The notes: generated from the sequence alone by a model not told the origin. 64,000 nt of DNA from Candidatus Nitrosocaldaceae archaeon (GCA_026002835.1 BPGC01000001.1:62001-126000); one strand, 5' to 3'; counted from the first letter of the stretch, positions 36,556 through 46,101 are shown. Made by a program: numbers and translations.

Positions 36556-37389
36556 ATGGATTTAAAGTTAGGTGTTCATGTATCTATTGCTGGTTCAATA
36601 GATCAAGCAGTAGATAGAGCATTATCATTAAATTGTACAGCATTTCAGATATTTACTAGAAATCCTAGAGGTTGGAAAGGAAAGCCTTTAGATGATGAAG
36701 AGGCTGATAGATTCAAAGAGAAGGTTAAGAAGAGTAAGATAGACATCAATAGCATATGTGTTCACATGCCTTATCTTCCAAATCTAGCATCGCCAAAAGA
36801 GGAACAGTATAAGAGATCTTTAGAAGTGCTTATTGACGAGGCTAAAAGATGTGAGATGTTAGGAATAAAATATCTTGTAATACATCTAGGTAGCCATCTT
36901 AATGCTGGAGTAGAGGTAGGCATGAGGAATATAGTTAATGCTTGTATAAAAGCATCTGAGGTTAGCAAAACCATAATATTATTAGAGAATATGGCTGGAC
37001 AGAAGAATAGCATAGGTTCAAAGTTCGATGAATTGAGAAGGTTATTGGATATGCTTGATGATAAGAATAGATTTGGCATATGCTTCGATACATGCCATGC
37101 ATTTGCTGCTGGATATGATATAAGAGATGCTGATAAGGTTATTGAAGAGTTTGATAATAAGGTAGGTTTTGAGAATATAAAGATTGTCCATCTTAACGAT
37201 TCAAAGAGTGATCTAGGCTTAAATTCAGATAGGCATGAGCATATAGGTTTAGGATATATAGGCTACGATGGTTTTAGGAAGATATTACATTCTAAATTAA
37301 GGCAATTACCATTAATACTAGAAACACCGATAGATAAGAGGAGAGATGATATAGGAAATCTAAATAAAGTTAAAGAATTGGCAAAATAA
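36556..37389 (+). CDS. nfo: endonuclease IV (AP endonuclease)
   Basis: The 277-residue TIM-barrel nuclease shows the family start KLGVHVSIAGSIDQAVDRA, the QIFTRNPRGWKGKPL motif, LVIHLGSH, ENMAGQKNSIG, FDTCHAFAAGYD, HLNDSKSDLG and RHEHIGLGYIG, which together supply the three-zinc ligands. It cleaves abasic sites in base excision repair; a uracil glycosylase is encoded 4 kb downstream. A TATA-like run precedes the ATG. Confidence 0.95.
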   Translation: MDLKLGVHVSIAGSIDQAVDRALSLNCTAFQIFTRNPRGWKGKPLDDEEADRFKEKVKKSKIDINSICVHMPYLPNLASPKEEQYKRSLEVLIDEAKRCEMLGIKYLVIHLGSHLNAGVEVGMRNIVNACIKASEVSKTIILLENMAGQKNSIGSKFDELRRLLDMLDDKNRFGICFDTCHAFAAGYDIRDADKVIEEFDNKVGFENIKIVHLNDSKSDLGLNSDRHEHIGLGYIGYDGFRKILHSKLRQLPLILETPIDKRRDDIGNLNKVKELAK

Positions 37390-38853
37390 TTATAGTCTAT
37401 TACTATACTTCTCCCAGAAATCTGGCATATGCTTCTTTATCAATGCCAATATCTCCTCATCTTTCAATGGTGAGCTTCTTCCATTATGGTATATCTTTAC
37501 TATCTCATCTTGTATAGCCCTTAATGCTGGATGATCTTTGCTTATCTTCTCATCTTCTCTGAGTCTGAACATACTATTTATCCAGAATGTCAAACCTGCA
37601 ACACCAGAATGCTCTGATATGACTACTTTTGGTGGATTATCTAATAATTCCTCAGTATCGAATGGTAGATACATCTCAATATTCTTTAACAAACCATCAG
37701 CATGTATGCCAGCTCTAGTAACGTTAAAATTACTACCAACTAATGGATAATAACTTGGCAATTCATAATTGAGTTCCTTCTCATAATACCTTACTATCTG
37801 CTTCAATACTCTAGTATTCATACCATCAAAACTTCCCTTTATCATAGAATATATGAATATCATAGCCTCTAGTGGTATATTACCAGCCCTCTCTCCTATG
37901 CCAAATAGGGTACAATTGTTCAATGATGCACCATATAACCATGCAGCAGTAGCATTTGATACACCTAGATGGAAATCGTTTTGACCATGGAACTCTAACC
38001 ATTCTGATGGAACCCCTAAACCTTTATTCAGCAACCAGAAGAGTTTTGGTATGCTTCTAGGTAATGCTGTTTCTGGCCATGGCAAACCAACTCCTAGTGT
38101 ATCTGGACATCTAATCTTTACAGGCAATCCATACTTATCAGCTAATTTCATAGCCTTTTTTACTAGAGGGACTAAAGTAGCATATATATCTGCCCTAGTA
38201 ACATCCTCAACATGTAACCTTATAGCTATTCCACTCTTCAATGCTTCTTCAGCAACTTCTAGATAATGCTCTACCATCTCAGATCTACTTTTACCTGGGA
38301 ATTTATAGAAGATATGATAATCGCTTATGCTGGTCAATATGCCAGTCTCCTCTAACTTCAACTCTTTTATATGCTCGAGATCATTTCTCGATGCTCTTAT
38401 CCATCCAGTTATCCTTGGATGTTTATAATTCAACTCTTTGCACTTATTTATAGCCTCTTTATCTTTGTCTGTATAAGGAAATAGTTCTGTATACTCTATC
38501 TTTCCATTCTCTCCTCCTAGATCATGTAATAGTTTATAGATATCTCTTATCTGATCAACTGTATATGGCTCTCTAGACTGTTGTCCATCTCTGAATGTTG
38601 TATCGCTGATCCATAACTGATCTGGTATATTTGGCATAACAGCTATACCATCAAATGCTATCCTTGGTGCTGATCTGAATGGAAATATCTCTTTGTATAA
38701 TTTAGGCTCCTCAACATCTACTACTTCATAGTCTGGGATATCTAATGCTTCCTTCCTAACAAACTCTTTGAATTTCTCTCTAGTATCATAATCCAAACTG
38801 GTCAAACTCATTAGAAGTTGATTGCGAGTATTAATAAATCTAACTCTAAGCAT
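37390..38853 (-). CDS. HMGL-type acyltransferase, Re-citrate synthase-like
   Basis: The 487-residue protein belongs to the 2-isopropylmalate/homocitrate synthase superfamily: DTTFRDGQQSREPYT near residue 84, RLHVEDVTRADIY, CPDTLGVG, the metal-binding EFHGQNDFHLG and FGIGERAGNIPLEAM. The DGQQ (not DGEQ) motif, the GGENGKIEYTEL-like and GWIRASRNDLEHIK blocks and the long C-terminus resemble Re-citrate synthases of clostridia and Desulfovibrio, recalled from those sequences, rather than LeuA. I therefore suggest citrate synthesis. Homocitrate or isopropylmalate synthase is the alternative. Confidence 0.75.
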   Translation of the reverse strand: MLRVRFINTRNQLLMSLTSLDYDTREKFKEFVRKEALDIPDYEVVDVEEPKLYKEIFPFRSAPRIAFDGIAVMPNIPDQLWISDTTFRDGQQSREPYTVDQIRDIYKLLHDLGGENGKIEYTELFPYTDKDKEAINKCKELNYKHPRITGWIRASRNDLEHIKELKLEETGILTSISDYHIFYKFPGKSRSEMVEHYLEVAEEALKSGIAIRLHVEDVTRADIYATLVPLVKKAMKLADKYGLPVKIRCPDTLGVGLPWPETALPRSIPKLFWLLNKGLGVPSEWLEFHGQNDFHLGVSNATAAWLYGASLNNCTLFGIGERAGNIPLEAMIFIYSMIKGSFDGMNTRVLKQIVRYYEKELNYELPSYYPLVGSNFNVTRAGIHADGLLKNIEMYLPFDTEELLDNPPKVVISEHSGVAGLTFWINSMFRLREDEKISKDHPALRAIQDEIVKIYHNGRSSPLKDEEILALIKKHMPDFWEKYSNRL

Positions 38854-38958
38854 TACGCTTACGGTTTACTAGCAGATAATTTTTTAACAAAATACTACTT
38901 TTTAATTGCTATCTTCATAACTAATTAACGACTTTCAGATTCAAGATAAATAAAAATA

Positions 38959-39819
38959 TTATGGTATCTCGTTTATCTTGAGCATAACCTCTTCCATCGC
39001 AGCCTCTCGTTCTTGTATTATTCTTTCTAGTTCAGCCTCATCATAACCCTCAGCAAGGCTCTCATTAACATGAATTACTGCATCATTGATATTTTCATAA
39101 GGTGATCCTATTCTAGATGGTAAAGCATCGGCTTGTTCTTGTGTAGTTATAACGCTACCTGGAGGAACATATCTATCGTCTGGTATGATTACACCTCCCG
39201 TTATAGTACTTGCAACACCTATTGCTACATTATTTCCTACTTTAGCATTAAATACCATGCTCTCCATTCCTACAAACGTGTTATCTCCTATCCATGCTGG
39301 ACCATGAATCAATGCACCATGTGCAAGACTTACTCTTTTACCTACATATACAGAATAACCATTAGCAAACTCTGGATCATCGGCAGATAACCTTTTACCA
39401 TCAGCAGAGAATCTCCTACCATCTATATTTTCTCCATTTAATGTAGTCTCTAGACCATGTATAACTACACCATCTTGTAAGTTTGATCCTTCTCCTACAT
39501 ATATAGGAGTGCCCTCATCACCTCTACATACTGCAGTTGGCGCTACAAATACCATCTTCCCTATGTAACAATTTCCTATAACTATACCGAATGGATGTAT
39601 AAATGCACTCTCCTCAATATCTGGAGATTTCACTATCTGATTAAAATCTGTCTTAACATTGGGATGAACGTTTACCCATTTATATTCATCTGCTGTACTT
39701 GCTGCTTCTAATCTCTGCCCTTGGTCAATTATTATTCCAAGTTCTATTATGGCTATTAATGCTATTACGCCTACTGCTATATAGGCATATTTCATGCAAC
39801 TATGCATAAAAATAGTCAA
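38959..39819 (-). CDS. exported gamma-class carbonic anhydrase
   Basis: The 286-residue protein begins with a signal anchor (residues 11-31) and then the left-handed beta-helix of gamma carbonic anhydrase. Zinc (or iron) ligands are H121 in GVVIHG, and H167 and H172 in SLAHGALIHGP, with an extended acidic loop between (residues 122-155) as in the methanosarcinal Cam enzyme. It should act outside the membrane on CO2/bicarbonate, which suits an autotroph fixing bicarbonate. The first ATG (39819) precedes an unusually polar start, so Met-9 could be used. Confidence 0.9.
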   Translation of the reverse strand: MTIFMHSCMKYAYIAVGVIALIAIIELGIIIDQGQRLEAASTADEYKWVNVHPNVKTDFNQIVKSPDIEESAFIHPFGIVIGNCYIGKMVFVAPTAVCRGDEGTPIYVGEGSNLQDGVVIHGLETTLNGENIDGRRFSADGKRLSADDPEFANGYSVYVGKRVSLAHGALIHGPAWIGDNTFVGMESMVFNAKVGNNVAIGVASTITGGVIIPDDRYVPPGSVITTQEQADALPSRIGSPYENINDAVIHVNESLAEGYDEAELERIIQEREAAMEEVMLKINEIP

Positions 39820-39920
39820 TATAAGTTTATCTATAACTATTAATTACATAAAATGGTATATTTAGATTAAATAACCATCTGAGCCTTAAATTAATATTAT
39901 TATGTTAGATCTATAATGGT

Positions 39921-41375
39921 GTGAACTATGATACAGTTATGAAGTTTGCATTAGAGGAAGGGTTCTACTTTCCTAGTTGTGAGATCTATCCAGATGCTCA
40001 AGCAGGATTTTGGGACTATGGACCTAGAGGTGTATCTTTGAAGAACAAGTTCATAGAATTATGGAGAAGAGAACTTGTAAGAAGAGATAGTATGGTTGAG
40101 ATAGATGGCAGTCAGATAATGAGTAAGAGTGTGTTTATAGCTTCTGGTCATCTAGAGAATTTTAACGATCCTATAGTAAAATGTAAGAATTGCTCAGCTA
40201 TATACAGAGCTGATAGATACATAATGGAACATATCAATATCATTATCCCAGAAAGGATGGATGATAAAGAGATGGATCAATTGATATTAAAGCATAATAT
40301 AAGATGTGATAAATGTAAAGGAGAATTAGATAAAGTAAGCAGATTTAATATGATGTTCAAAGTTACCATTGGACCAAATGCTGAAGAAGCATATCTTAGA
40401 CCAGAAACATGCCAAACGATCTTTGTTGATTTTGCTAGAATATTTAAGATAATGAGGCATAAATTACCATTAGCGGTAGCACAGATAGGCAAAAGCTTTA
40501 GGAATGAGATAGCTCCTAGACAGAGTCTGTTAAGGCTAAGAGAGTTCTATCAAGCAGAGATAGAAGTATTCTGTAATCCTAATAGGCTTAATTATATAGA
40601 TAGATTTCATACTGTAAAGGATACAAAATTAAGGATATTTGATGATAAATTAAGTGTATACACAGCAGAAGAAGCGGTAGAGAAAGGAGTGATACCTAAT
40701 AAATTGATAGCATACTATCTAGCATTATTAACAGAGTTTTATGAAAAGACTGGTATAGATATGAGCAGAAGCAGATTTAGAAGGTTAGGGGATGATGAGA
40801 AGGCATTCTATGCTGAGGTAGCATTCGATTTTGAAGTTGAGACAAGCGTAGGTTGGCTAGAGTTGGTAGCATGTAATTACAGATCTGATTACGATCTATC
40901 TGGTCATATGCGGGTTAGCAAAGAGAATCTTCAAGTTATGGATGGGAATGAGAAGATATTACCTCACATCTTTGAACTCTCAATGGGTATAGATAGAAGT
41001 CTATATACAATATTAGAACATTCATTGATTGAAGATAGAGAGCATAATAGAAGAGTATTAAGAGTAAAGCCGTATCTTGCACCTATACATGCTGGTATCT
41101 TACCACTAGTAAATAAAGATGGTTTGGATAAAAAAGCATTAGAGATATTTTATAGCATGAACAAAGACTTTGATCTAGTTTATGATGCATCTGGTTCAAT
41201 AGGTAGAAGGTATAGAAGGTTAGATGAGATAGGAGCACCATTTGCTATAACGATAGATAGGGATACTCTAAATGATAAGAAGGTAACTGTTAGAGATAGG
41301 GATAGTATGGAACAAGTAAGAGTAGCAATAGATGCTCTTAAATCATATTTAATAGATAGAATTAAAGTTGAATGA
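39921..41375 (+). CDS. glyS: glycyl-tRNA synthetase
   Basis: The 484-residue class II synthetase has the eukaryote/archaeal-type motifs: EEGFYFPSCEIYPDAQAGFWDYGPRG, motif 2 SFRNEIAPRQSLLRLREFYQAEIE, and motif 3 in the LSMGIDRSLYTILEH region, followed by an anticodon-binding domain (APIHAGILPLVNKDG). A CXXC pair (CKNC, CDKC) lies in the insertion. The start is GTG at 39921, and the stop overlaps the uracil-DNA glycosylase start. Confidence 0.95.
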   Translation: MNYDTVMKFALEEGFYFPSCEIYPDAQAGFWDYGPRGVSLKNKFIELWRRELVRRDSMVEIDGSQIMSKSVFIASGHLENFNDPIVKCKNCSAIYRADRYIMEHINIIIPERMDDKEMDQLILKHNIRCDKCKGELDKVSRFNMMFKVTIGPNAEEAYLRPETCQTIFVDFARIFKIMRHKLPLAVAQIGKSFRNEIAPRQSLLRLREFYQAEIEVFCNPNRLNYIDRFHTVKDTKLRIFDDKLSVYTAEEAVEKGVIPNKLIAYYLALLTEFYEKTGIDMSRSRFRRLGDDEKAFYAEVAFDFEVETSVGWLELVACNYRSDYDLSGHMRVSKENLQVMDGNEKILPHIFELSMGIDRSLYTILEHSLIEDREHNRRVLRVKPYLAPIHAGILPLVNKDGLDKKALEIFYSMNKDFDLVYDASGSIGRRYRRLDEIGAPFAITIDRDTLNDKKVTVRDRDSMEQVRVAIDALKSYLIDRIKVE

Positions 41376-42021
41376 GTTAAATGCTCTTAATAAACAGATA
41401 ATAGAATGCAAAAGATGCAGTAGGTTAATTGAATATATTAATGAGATAGCGAAGAAGAAGGTTAAGAGATATAACAATTATGAATATTGGGGCAAACCTA
41501 TTCCAGGGTTTGGAGATATCAATGCTAGATTGCTTATAATAGGCTTAGCACCAGCAGCTCATGGAGGCAATAGAACTGGAAGAATGTTTACTGGTGATTC
41601 CTCTGGTGATTGGTTGATAAAAGCATTGTATCTTAATGGGTTTGCTAACAAAGATACTAGTATATCTAAAGATGATGGTTTGATATTAAAAGATGCTTAT
41701 ATAACAGCCGTAGTTAGATGTGCTCCTCCAAATAATAAACCTACTAGAGAAGAGGTAAATAATTGTATAATATATCTGAAAGAAGAATTAAAGATATTAA
41801 GGAATGTTAGAATAGTATTAACATTAGGTTCGCTAGCCTTTAATACTTATACCTCTTTATATAATAAAAGGTTAAAGTTTTATCATAATGCATTATACCA
41901 TCTTAATAATAAGATATTGATATCTTCATACCATCCTAGTAGACAGAATACACAGACTGGTAGGTTATCATGGGATGAATGGATCGATGTATTTAATAGG
42001 ATTAAATCGTTATTAAAATGA
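41368..42021 (+). CDS. uracil-DNA glycosylase, family 5 (UDGb)
   Basis: The 217-residue protein has CKRC near the N-terminus as the start of the Fe-S site, then GLAPAAHGGNRTGRMFTGD, the family 5 motif 1 lacking the polar catalytic residue of family 4, and SSYHPSRQNTQTGRL as motif 2. It excises uracil and other deaminated bases. It starts with TTG at 41368, inside the last codons of glyS, and its end overlaps the convergent racemase-like gene. Confidence 0.9.
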   Translation: MNELNALNKQIIECKRCSRLIEYINEIAKKKVKRYNNYEYWGKPIPGFGDINARLLIIGLAPAAHGGNRTGRMFTGDSSGDWLIKALYLNGFANKDTSISKDDGLILKDAYITAVVRCAPPNNKPTREEVNNCIIYLKEELKILRNVRIVLTLGSLAFNTYTSLYNKRLKFYHNALYHLNNKILISSYHPSRQNTQTGRLSWDEWIDVFNRIKSLLK

Positions 42022-42768
42022 TAAGCTTACCTCTTCAACCTCTAAATCATCGATAAATCTATCTGCTATAATCTTGAATGACTCGGCATCTTTACTTACT
42101 AAAGCTTTTATCAATCCTTGATTATCAGCAAGCATATCGTGATATGTTAAATAACTTCTAACTTGTTCTATTGTATCATTAATCCCATCGATAAATCTAA
42201 CATCTCTATGGATCTCTTCAAACCTATCTTTAATTAGAGATAGATGTGTGCTAGATAATATTGTAAGATTGCTTAACTCTAAATCTTTGATCAATCTATC
42301 TATTTCATCGAATGCTCCTTCCTCAACTTTACGTATTATATTTGAGGCATTAACTTTCCTAAAATCTGCCCTTATTATATGAGACTTTAGAAATTCAGCT
42401 AATCTATTGCTTTTAAGCATGGTTCTAGTTCCTAATATAGTTATATCTGATGAAATCTTAACAGCATCTTCTATTGGTAGATAAATACCAAATAATGGAA
42501 TCTCTAGATCAACTCTAACCTGATCTAATACTGTTATACTTGGTGTTATAGATCCTACTATTATTATCTTTGGATCATAATTGAGCAGATAGTCTATTGT
42601 GTTAGATATTATATCCTTTAATACTCTTTGATCTTTCATACCATAAGGATGGTGCTTTCTATCTGCTAGATATATAATATTCTCTTTTCTTAAACTATTT
42701 CCTAATAATTTTATAACTGATATGGATCCCAATCCAGAGTCAAATACTGCTATATGTCTATTATCCAC
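42013..42768 (-). CDS. Asp/Glu racemase-family protein lacking both catalytic cysteines
   Basis: The 251-residue protein aligns with glutamate racemase: FDSGLGSISVI retains Asp-10 and Ser-11, LADRKHHPYG matches the DxxxxPYG loop, but VGSITPS stands where the catalytic ACNTAS Cys should be (Ser-73) and LSSTHL stands where GCTH should be (Ser-173). His-175 is kept. Two-base proton transfer by Cys is therefore impossible, so a different or lost activity is likely. Length is near the family norm. It is divergent from the cdvB gene. Confidence 0.75.
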   Translation of the reverse strand: MDNRHIAVFDSGLGSISVIKLLGNSLRKENIIYLADRKHHPYGMKDQRVLKDIISNTIDYLLNYDPKIIIVGSITPSITVLDQVRVDLEIPLFGIYLPIEDAVKISSDITILGTRTMLKSNRLAEFLKSHIIRADFRKVNASNIIRKVEEGAFDEIDRLIKDLELSNLTILSSTHLSLIKDRFEEIHRDVRFIDGINDTIEQVRSYLTYHDMLADNQGLIKALVSKDAESFKIIADRFIDDLEVEEVSLSF

Positions 42769-42876
42769 GCTATATATTATACAATAGTAAAATAATTATC
42801 TTGTGCAATACCGTTTTTTAGGTTATCAAGTTTATTACACATGCATGATTATTAGCATCTCAGATCATATCTCAAT

Positions 42877-43512
42877 ATGAGCAGATTCAGTAAGAATTGG
42901 ACTAAGACAGATTCACGAGGTGTAGGAGAAAAGATCAAGGATACGATCAAGCCTCAAGGTCCATTGAAACCAAGGATAACTCAAGCTAGTAATAGATTAC
43001 AAGCACAAGTTCAAAAGATGGATGCTATGCTTAATAGAATAAAAGAACGTGATGCTAGAATATTCAAGAAGATAGTTAGCGCTCAGAATAACCATGATAT
43101 GGATACTGCAAAGGCGTTAGCCAATGAGTTAGCAGAATTGCGTAAAATAGAGAAGACTGTTAATAATGGTAAATTAGCATTAGAACAGATAAACAATAGG
43201 CTAACTACTGTACAAGATCTAGGTGATGCTGTAGTAGCATTAAGTCCAGCAGTTGGAGTTATGAAGAGCGTGCAAAGAGGAATAGCAAACATAATGCCAG
43301 AAGCAGAATCAGAGATAGGAGATATTAGTAATACATTGAATAATCTGTTAGTAGATACTGTATCTGGTAGCAATTTCAATATAGCAAGTAATGATATAGT
43401 AACTGAAGAGGTAGAGCAGATATTATCAGAAGCAGCAATTGTAGCGGAGAGTAATATAGATAGCAAACTACCATCAGTACCAGGAAGAGAAGAGTTACCA
43501 AAGTTCACATAA
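42877..43512 (+). CDS. cdvB: ESCRT-III-like cell-division protein CdvB
   Basis: The 211-residue protein is a Snf7-type protein: basic N-terminal region, long coiled helices (RLQAQVQKMDAMLNRIKERDARIFKKIV, residues 45-72; AKALANELAELRKIEKTV) and the C-terminal acidic EVEQILSEAA segment near residue 173. It matches CdvB of Nitrososphaerota, which polymerises at the division site with CdvA and CdvC. No cdvA or cdvC is next to it, which is normal for this phylum. It is preceded by TTTATTA-type promoter DNA. Confidence 0.9.
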   Translation: MSRFSKNWTKTDSRGVGEKIKDTIKPQGPLKPRITQASNRLQAQVQKMDAMLNRIKERDARIFKKIVSAQNNHDMDTAKALANELAELRKIEKTVNNGKLALEQINNRLTTVQDLGDAVVALSPAVGVMKSVQRGIANIMPEAESEIGDISNTLNNLLVDTVSGSNFNIASNDIVTEEVEQILSEAAIVAESNIDSKLPSVPGREELPKFT

Positions 43513-43515
43513 AAT

Positions 43516-43530
43516 ATTTTTACTTTTTAT
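43516..43530 (+). terminator. U-rich terminator after cdvB
   Basis: Directly after the cdvB stop the plus strand contains successive T runs (TTTT then TTTTT within 15 bases), the usual form of an archaeal factor-poor terminator. No hairpin is needed or seen. Confidence 0.5.
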
Positions 43531-43642
43531 TAAAAAATTTATTATGTAAATATTCATAAATAATAATGTAAAATACCTAATAGGAATAGATAATAATTTG
43601 CTATATTTTATATTGATCTAGTTAATATAGAATACATTAAAC

Positions 43643-43660
43643 TAAAAATAATCAAAAATA
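43643..43660 (-). terminator. U-rich terminator after ATP synthase subunit K
   Basis: On the minus strand two runs of five T residues, ten bases apart, lie about 20-35 bases after the subunit K stop, facing the cdvB terminator across a 160-base region of almost pure A/T without genes. Confidence 0.5.
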
Positions 43661-43676
43661 ATCGTTTATTGATATC

Positions 43677-44006
43677 TTAGCCTAATATGATCAGCACTAT
43701 GACTATACCGTAAATTGCTATAGACTCTACCATACCGAGGAATATAAATACTCTTGACTGCATAGCTGGATTCTCACTTAATGCGGCTAAACCTGCAGCA
43801 CCTACATAACCTAAACCGATACCAGCACCTAAACCTGCTAAACCGAAAGCTAAACCAGCACCTAACTCCTTTGAACTTCCTCCAGTAGAAACTGCTTCTT
43901 CTTGTGCAAAAGCAGGTAGCATAGCAACGGTTCCTACAAACACCGCAAGAGCGCTAAGCAACATATTTGTCTTAAAACTCATTAACAGTGGTGCATATAC
44001 TGCCAT
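43677..44006 (-). CDS. atpK: A-type ATP synthase subunit K (proteolipid)
   Basis: The 109-residue protein has an N-terminal signal-like segment (residues 13-34, ending in PAFAQ), then a Gly-rich first membrane helix (LGAGLAFGLAGLGAGIGLG), and a second helix with the ion-binding Glu in FLGMVESIAIYG. Ala/Gly packing and length match the c-ring subunit of thaumarchaeal ATP synthase, here as a single hairpin. It is alone, separated from other ATP synthase genes. Confidence 0.9.
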   Translation of the reverse strand: MAVYAPLLMSFKTNMLLSALAVFVGTVAMLPAFAQEEAVSTGGSSKELGAGLAFGLAGLGAGIGLGYVGAAGLAALSENPAMQSRVFIFLGMVESIAIYGIVIVLIILG

Positions 44007-44135
44007 ATTTAATTATTATCATTTTGATCATTATCATATCTTATCATGCATAAATTATAAACTCTAATACTAACATTTATGAATAATGTATATTATACTA
44101 AGTAAGTATTAAAAAAATGTTTATTTTATTAATAT

Positions 44136-45269
44136 TCATGGAACAAATGGATCTTTGTAATTTAAGATAAGATCTGTAACCTCTGGTCTCATTAATAGTT
44201 CAGATGGTCTTTCTCCTTCAATCACCATCTTTCTAAGTTTTGTTCCACTCAACTCTATCCTATCTTCTTTACTATGAGGACATACTTTAGCACTAACGGT
44301 TCCCATACATACTTTACAATAGAAGAATGCGCTAAAAAATAACGGTTTTATCTCTAGATCTGGATAATCTTTGAATATCTCATGCGCTGCAAATGGATGG
44401 TAATAATTGCCCACTCCAGCATGATCTCTCCCGACTATGAAATGCGAACATCCAAAATTCTTACGCATTATTGCATGCATTATAGCTTCCTTTGGTCCAG
44501 CATACCTCATCTCTGTATGTAGTGTTACAAACATAGTGCTATCTTTTGGATAATAATATTTTAATAATGTTTCATATGCTTTTATTATAACTTCATCCTT
44601 AAAATCTCCACTCTTCTTCTTGCCTATCAATGGGTTTATGAACAATCCATCAAATAGATTTAATGCTGTCTTTTGTAACATCTCATGTGCAAGATGAGGA
44701 ATATTCCTAGTTTGGAATCCTACTACTGTATTCCATCCTCTTCTATTAAACTCATCCCTAGTCTCTCTTGGAGTTAATCTATGCATCTTTAACTGATCAT
44801 AAGGTCTATCGATAAGATCTATCTTCCCAGATACAAGAATATCGTTCATACTAATAGTCTTTGCTACACCTGGATGATTGATATCATCTGTTTGATATAC
44901 AGCCTTTGCCATCTCTCTTTTATCAAACCTATAAGTATCTTCTACATGCATTATAGCTATAGGTTTATCATAATTTAAGATGATATCTTTAGCATCTTTT
45001 GCCATCTTTGCATCTTCTTCATTAAGATCAAATACAATTGGTATTGTCCATGCTAATCCATTTGCTAATCTCCCTTCTTTTAATACATTCATAAAATCTT
45101 CCTCATTCATAAAACCTTCTAAAGGACTAAAGATACCATCAGCTATATTCTCTACATCGTTAGCAAGATCTTTATTAATATTTATTGATTGCATATCTTT
45201 AATCTCAACATTCTCTATTACTCTGTTCACTAACCTTCCTCCATGTGGTTTTGGTATTCCTTCGCTCAT
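44136..45269 (-). CDS. sat: sulfate adenylyltransferase
   Basis: The 377-residue enzyme activates sulfate with ATP to adenosine phosphosulfate. Motifs are GFQTRNIPHLAHE (ATP/sulfate-binding, the usual NPxH here NIPH), GRDHAGVGNYYHPF and the zinc-binding CKVCMG...CPHSK near residue 317. It lies 31 bases downstream of the APS/PAPS reductase gene on the same strand, making an assimilatory sulfate-reduction pair. Confidence 0.95.
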   Translation of the reverse strand: MSEGIPKPHGGRLVNRVIENVEIKDMQSININKDLANDVENIADGIFSPLEGFMNEEDFMNVLKEGRLANGLAWTIPIVFDLNEEDAKMAKDAKDIILNYDKPIAIMHVEDTYRFDKREMAKAVYQTDDINHPGVAKTISMNDILVSGKIDLIDRPYDQLKMHRLTPRETRDEFNRRGWNTVVGFQTRNIPHLAHEMLQKTALNLFDGLFINPLIGKKKSGDFKDEVIIKAYETLLKYYYPKDSTMFVTLHTEMRYAGPKEAIMHAIMRKNFGCSHFIVGRDHAGVGNYYHPFAAHEIFKDYPDLEIKPLFFSAFFYCKVCMGTVSAKVCPHSKEDRIELSGTKLRKMVIEGERPSELLMRPEVTDLILNYKDPFVP

Positions 45270-45300
45270 AAAATGATAGGATTTCTACAAATAATATAAA

Positions 45301-46020
45301 TTATTTCTTTAATGGGTTGAAATGTAAACCGCATTCTTTATGTGCATTATCCTCCCACCACCATCTTCCAGCTCTAAACGGTTCTCCAGGTTTTATAGCC
45401 CTTGTACAAGGTTCACATCCTATACTAGGATATCCTTTATCATGTAATTTGTTATATGGAACATTATTCTTCTTTATGTAGTCCCATACCATATCCCATG
45501 TCCAATCTGCTAATGGATTTATCTTTATTATATTATTATGTGCGTAATCTATCTCTACTTTCTTAACATTAGTTCTTGTATCTGTCTGTTCTCTTCTTAA
45601 ACCAGTTATCCAAGCATCTAGATTACTTAATGCTCTATTCAACGGTTTGACTTTTCTTATCTCACAGCATAACTTCCTAAATTCTACACTCTTATAGAAT
45701 AGGTTCATGCCATAATTCCTAACCATCTCTTCAACTTCTTTCTGATCTGGGAAGTAAACTTCTATCTTTATATTATATTTCTCTCTAATAGCATCCATAA
45801 CATCATAAGTCTCTTGATTCAATCTTCCAGTATCTAACGTAAATATTTTAGTATCTTTGTTTATCTTCATTAACATATCAATTATGACTACATCTTCTGC
45901 TCCAAAACTTGATGCTAATGCTATTCTAGGATGATATCTATCTAAAGCCCATCTTAATACATCTTCTGCACTTTTTTCTTCCATCTTATTAGCTATATCC
46001 TCTATCTCCGTAGATTGCAT
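45301..46020 (-). CDS. cysH: adenylylsulfate (APS/PAPS) reductase, Fe-S type
   Basis: The 239-residue protein has SSFGAEDVVIIDML as the PP-loop, TGRLNQETYDVMD, the Cys pair in KLCCEIRK and CEPC, which together ligate a 4Fe-4S cluster and mark APS-preferring enzymes, and ECGLHF with the catalytic Cys at the end. It reduces APS to sulfite. It precedes sat in the same operon. Confidence 0.95.
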   Translation of the reverse strand: MQSTEIEDIANKMEEKSAEDVLRWALDRYHPRIALASSFGAEDVVIIDMLMKINKDTKIFTLDTGRLNQETYDVMDAIREKYNIKIEVYFPDQKEVEEMVRNYGMNLFYKSVEFRKLCCEIRKVKPLNRALSNLDAWITGLRREQTDTRTNVKKVEIDYAHNNIIKINPLADWTWDMVWDYIKKNNVPYNKLHDKGYPSIGCEPCTRAIKPGEPFRAGRWWWEDNAHKECGLHFNPLKK

Positions 46021-46101
46021 AGCATTACCTCACCATACTACACTTATATTTATTACTTATTTTAATATGAAAAGATTATACATAAGCAATGCAGAGTATA
46101 T

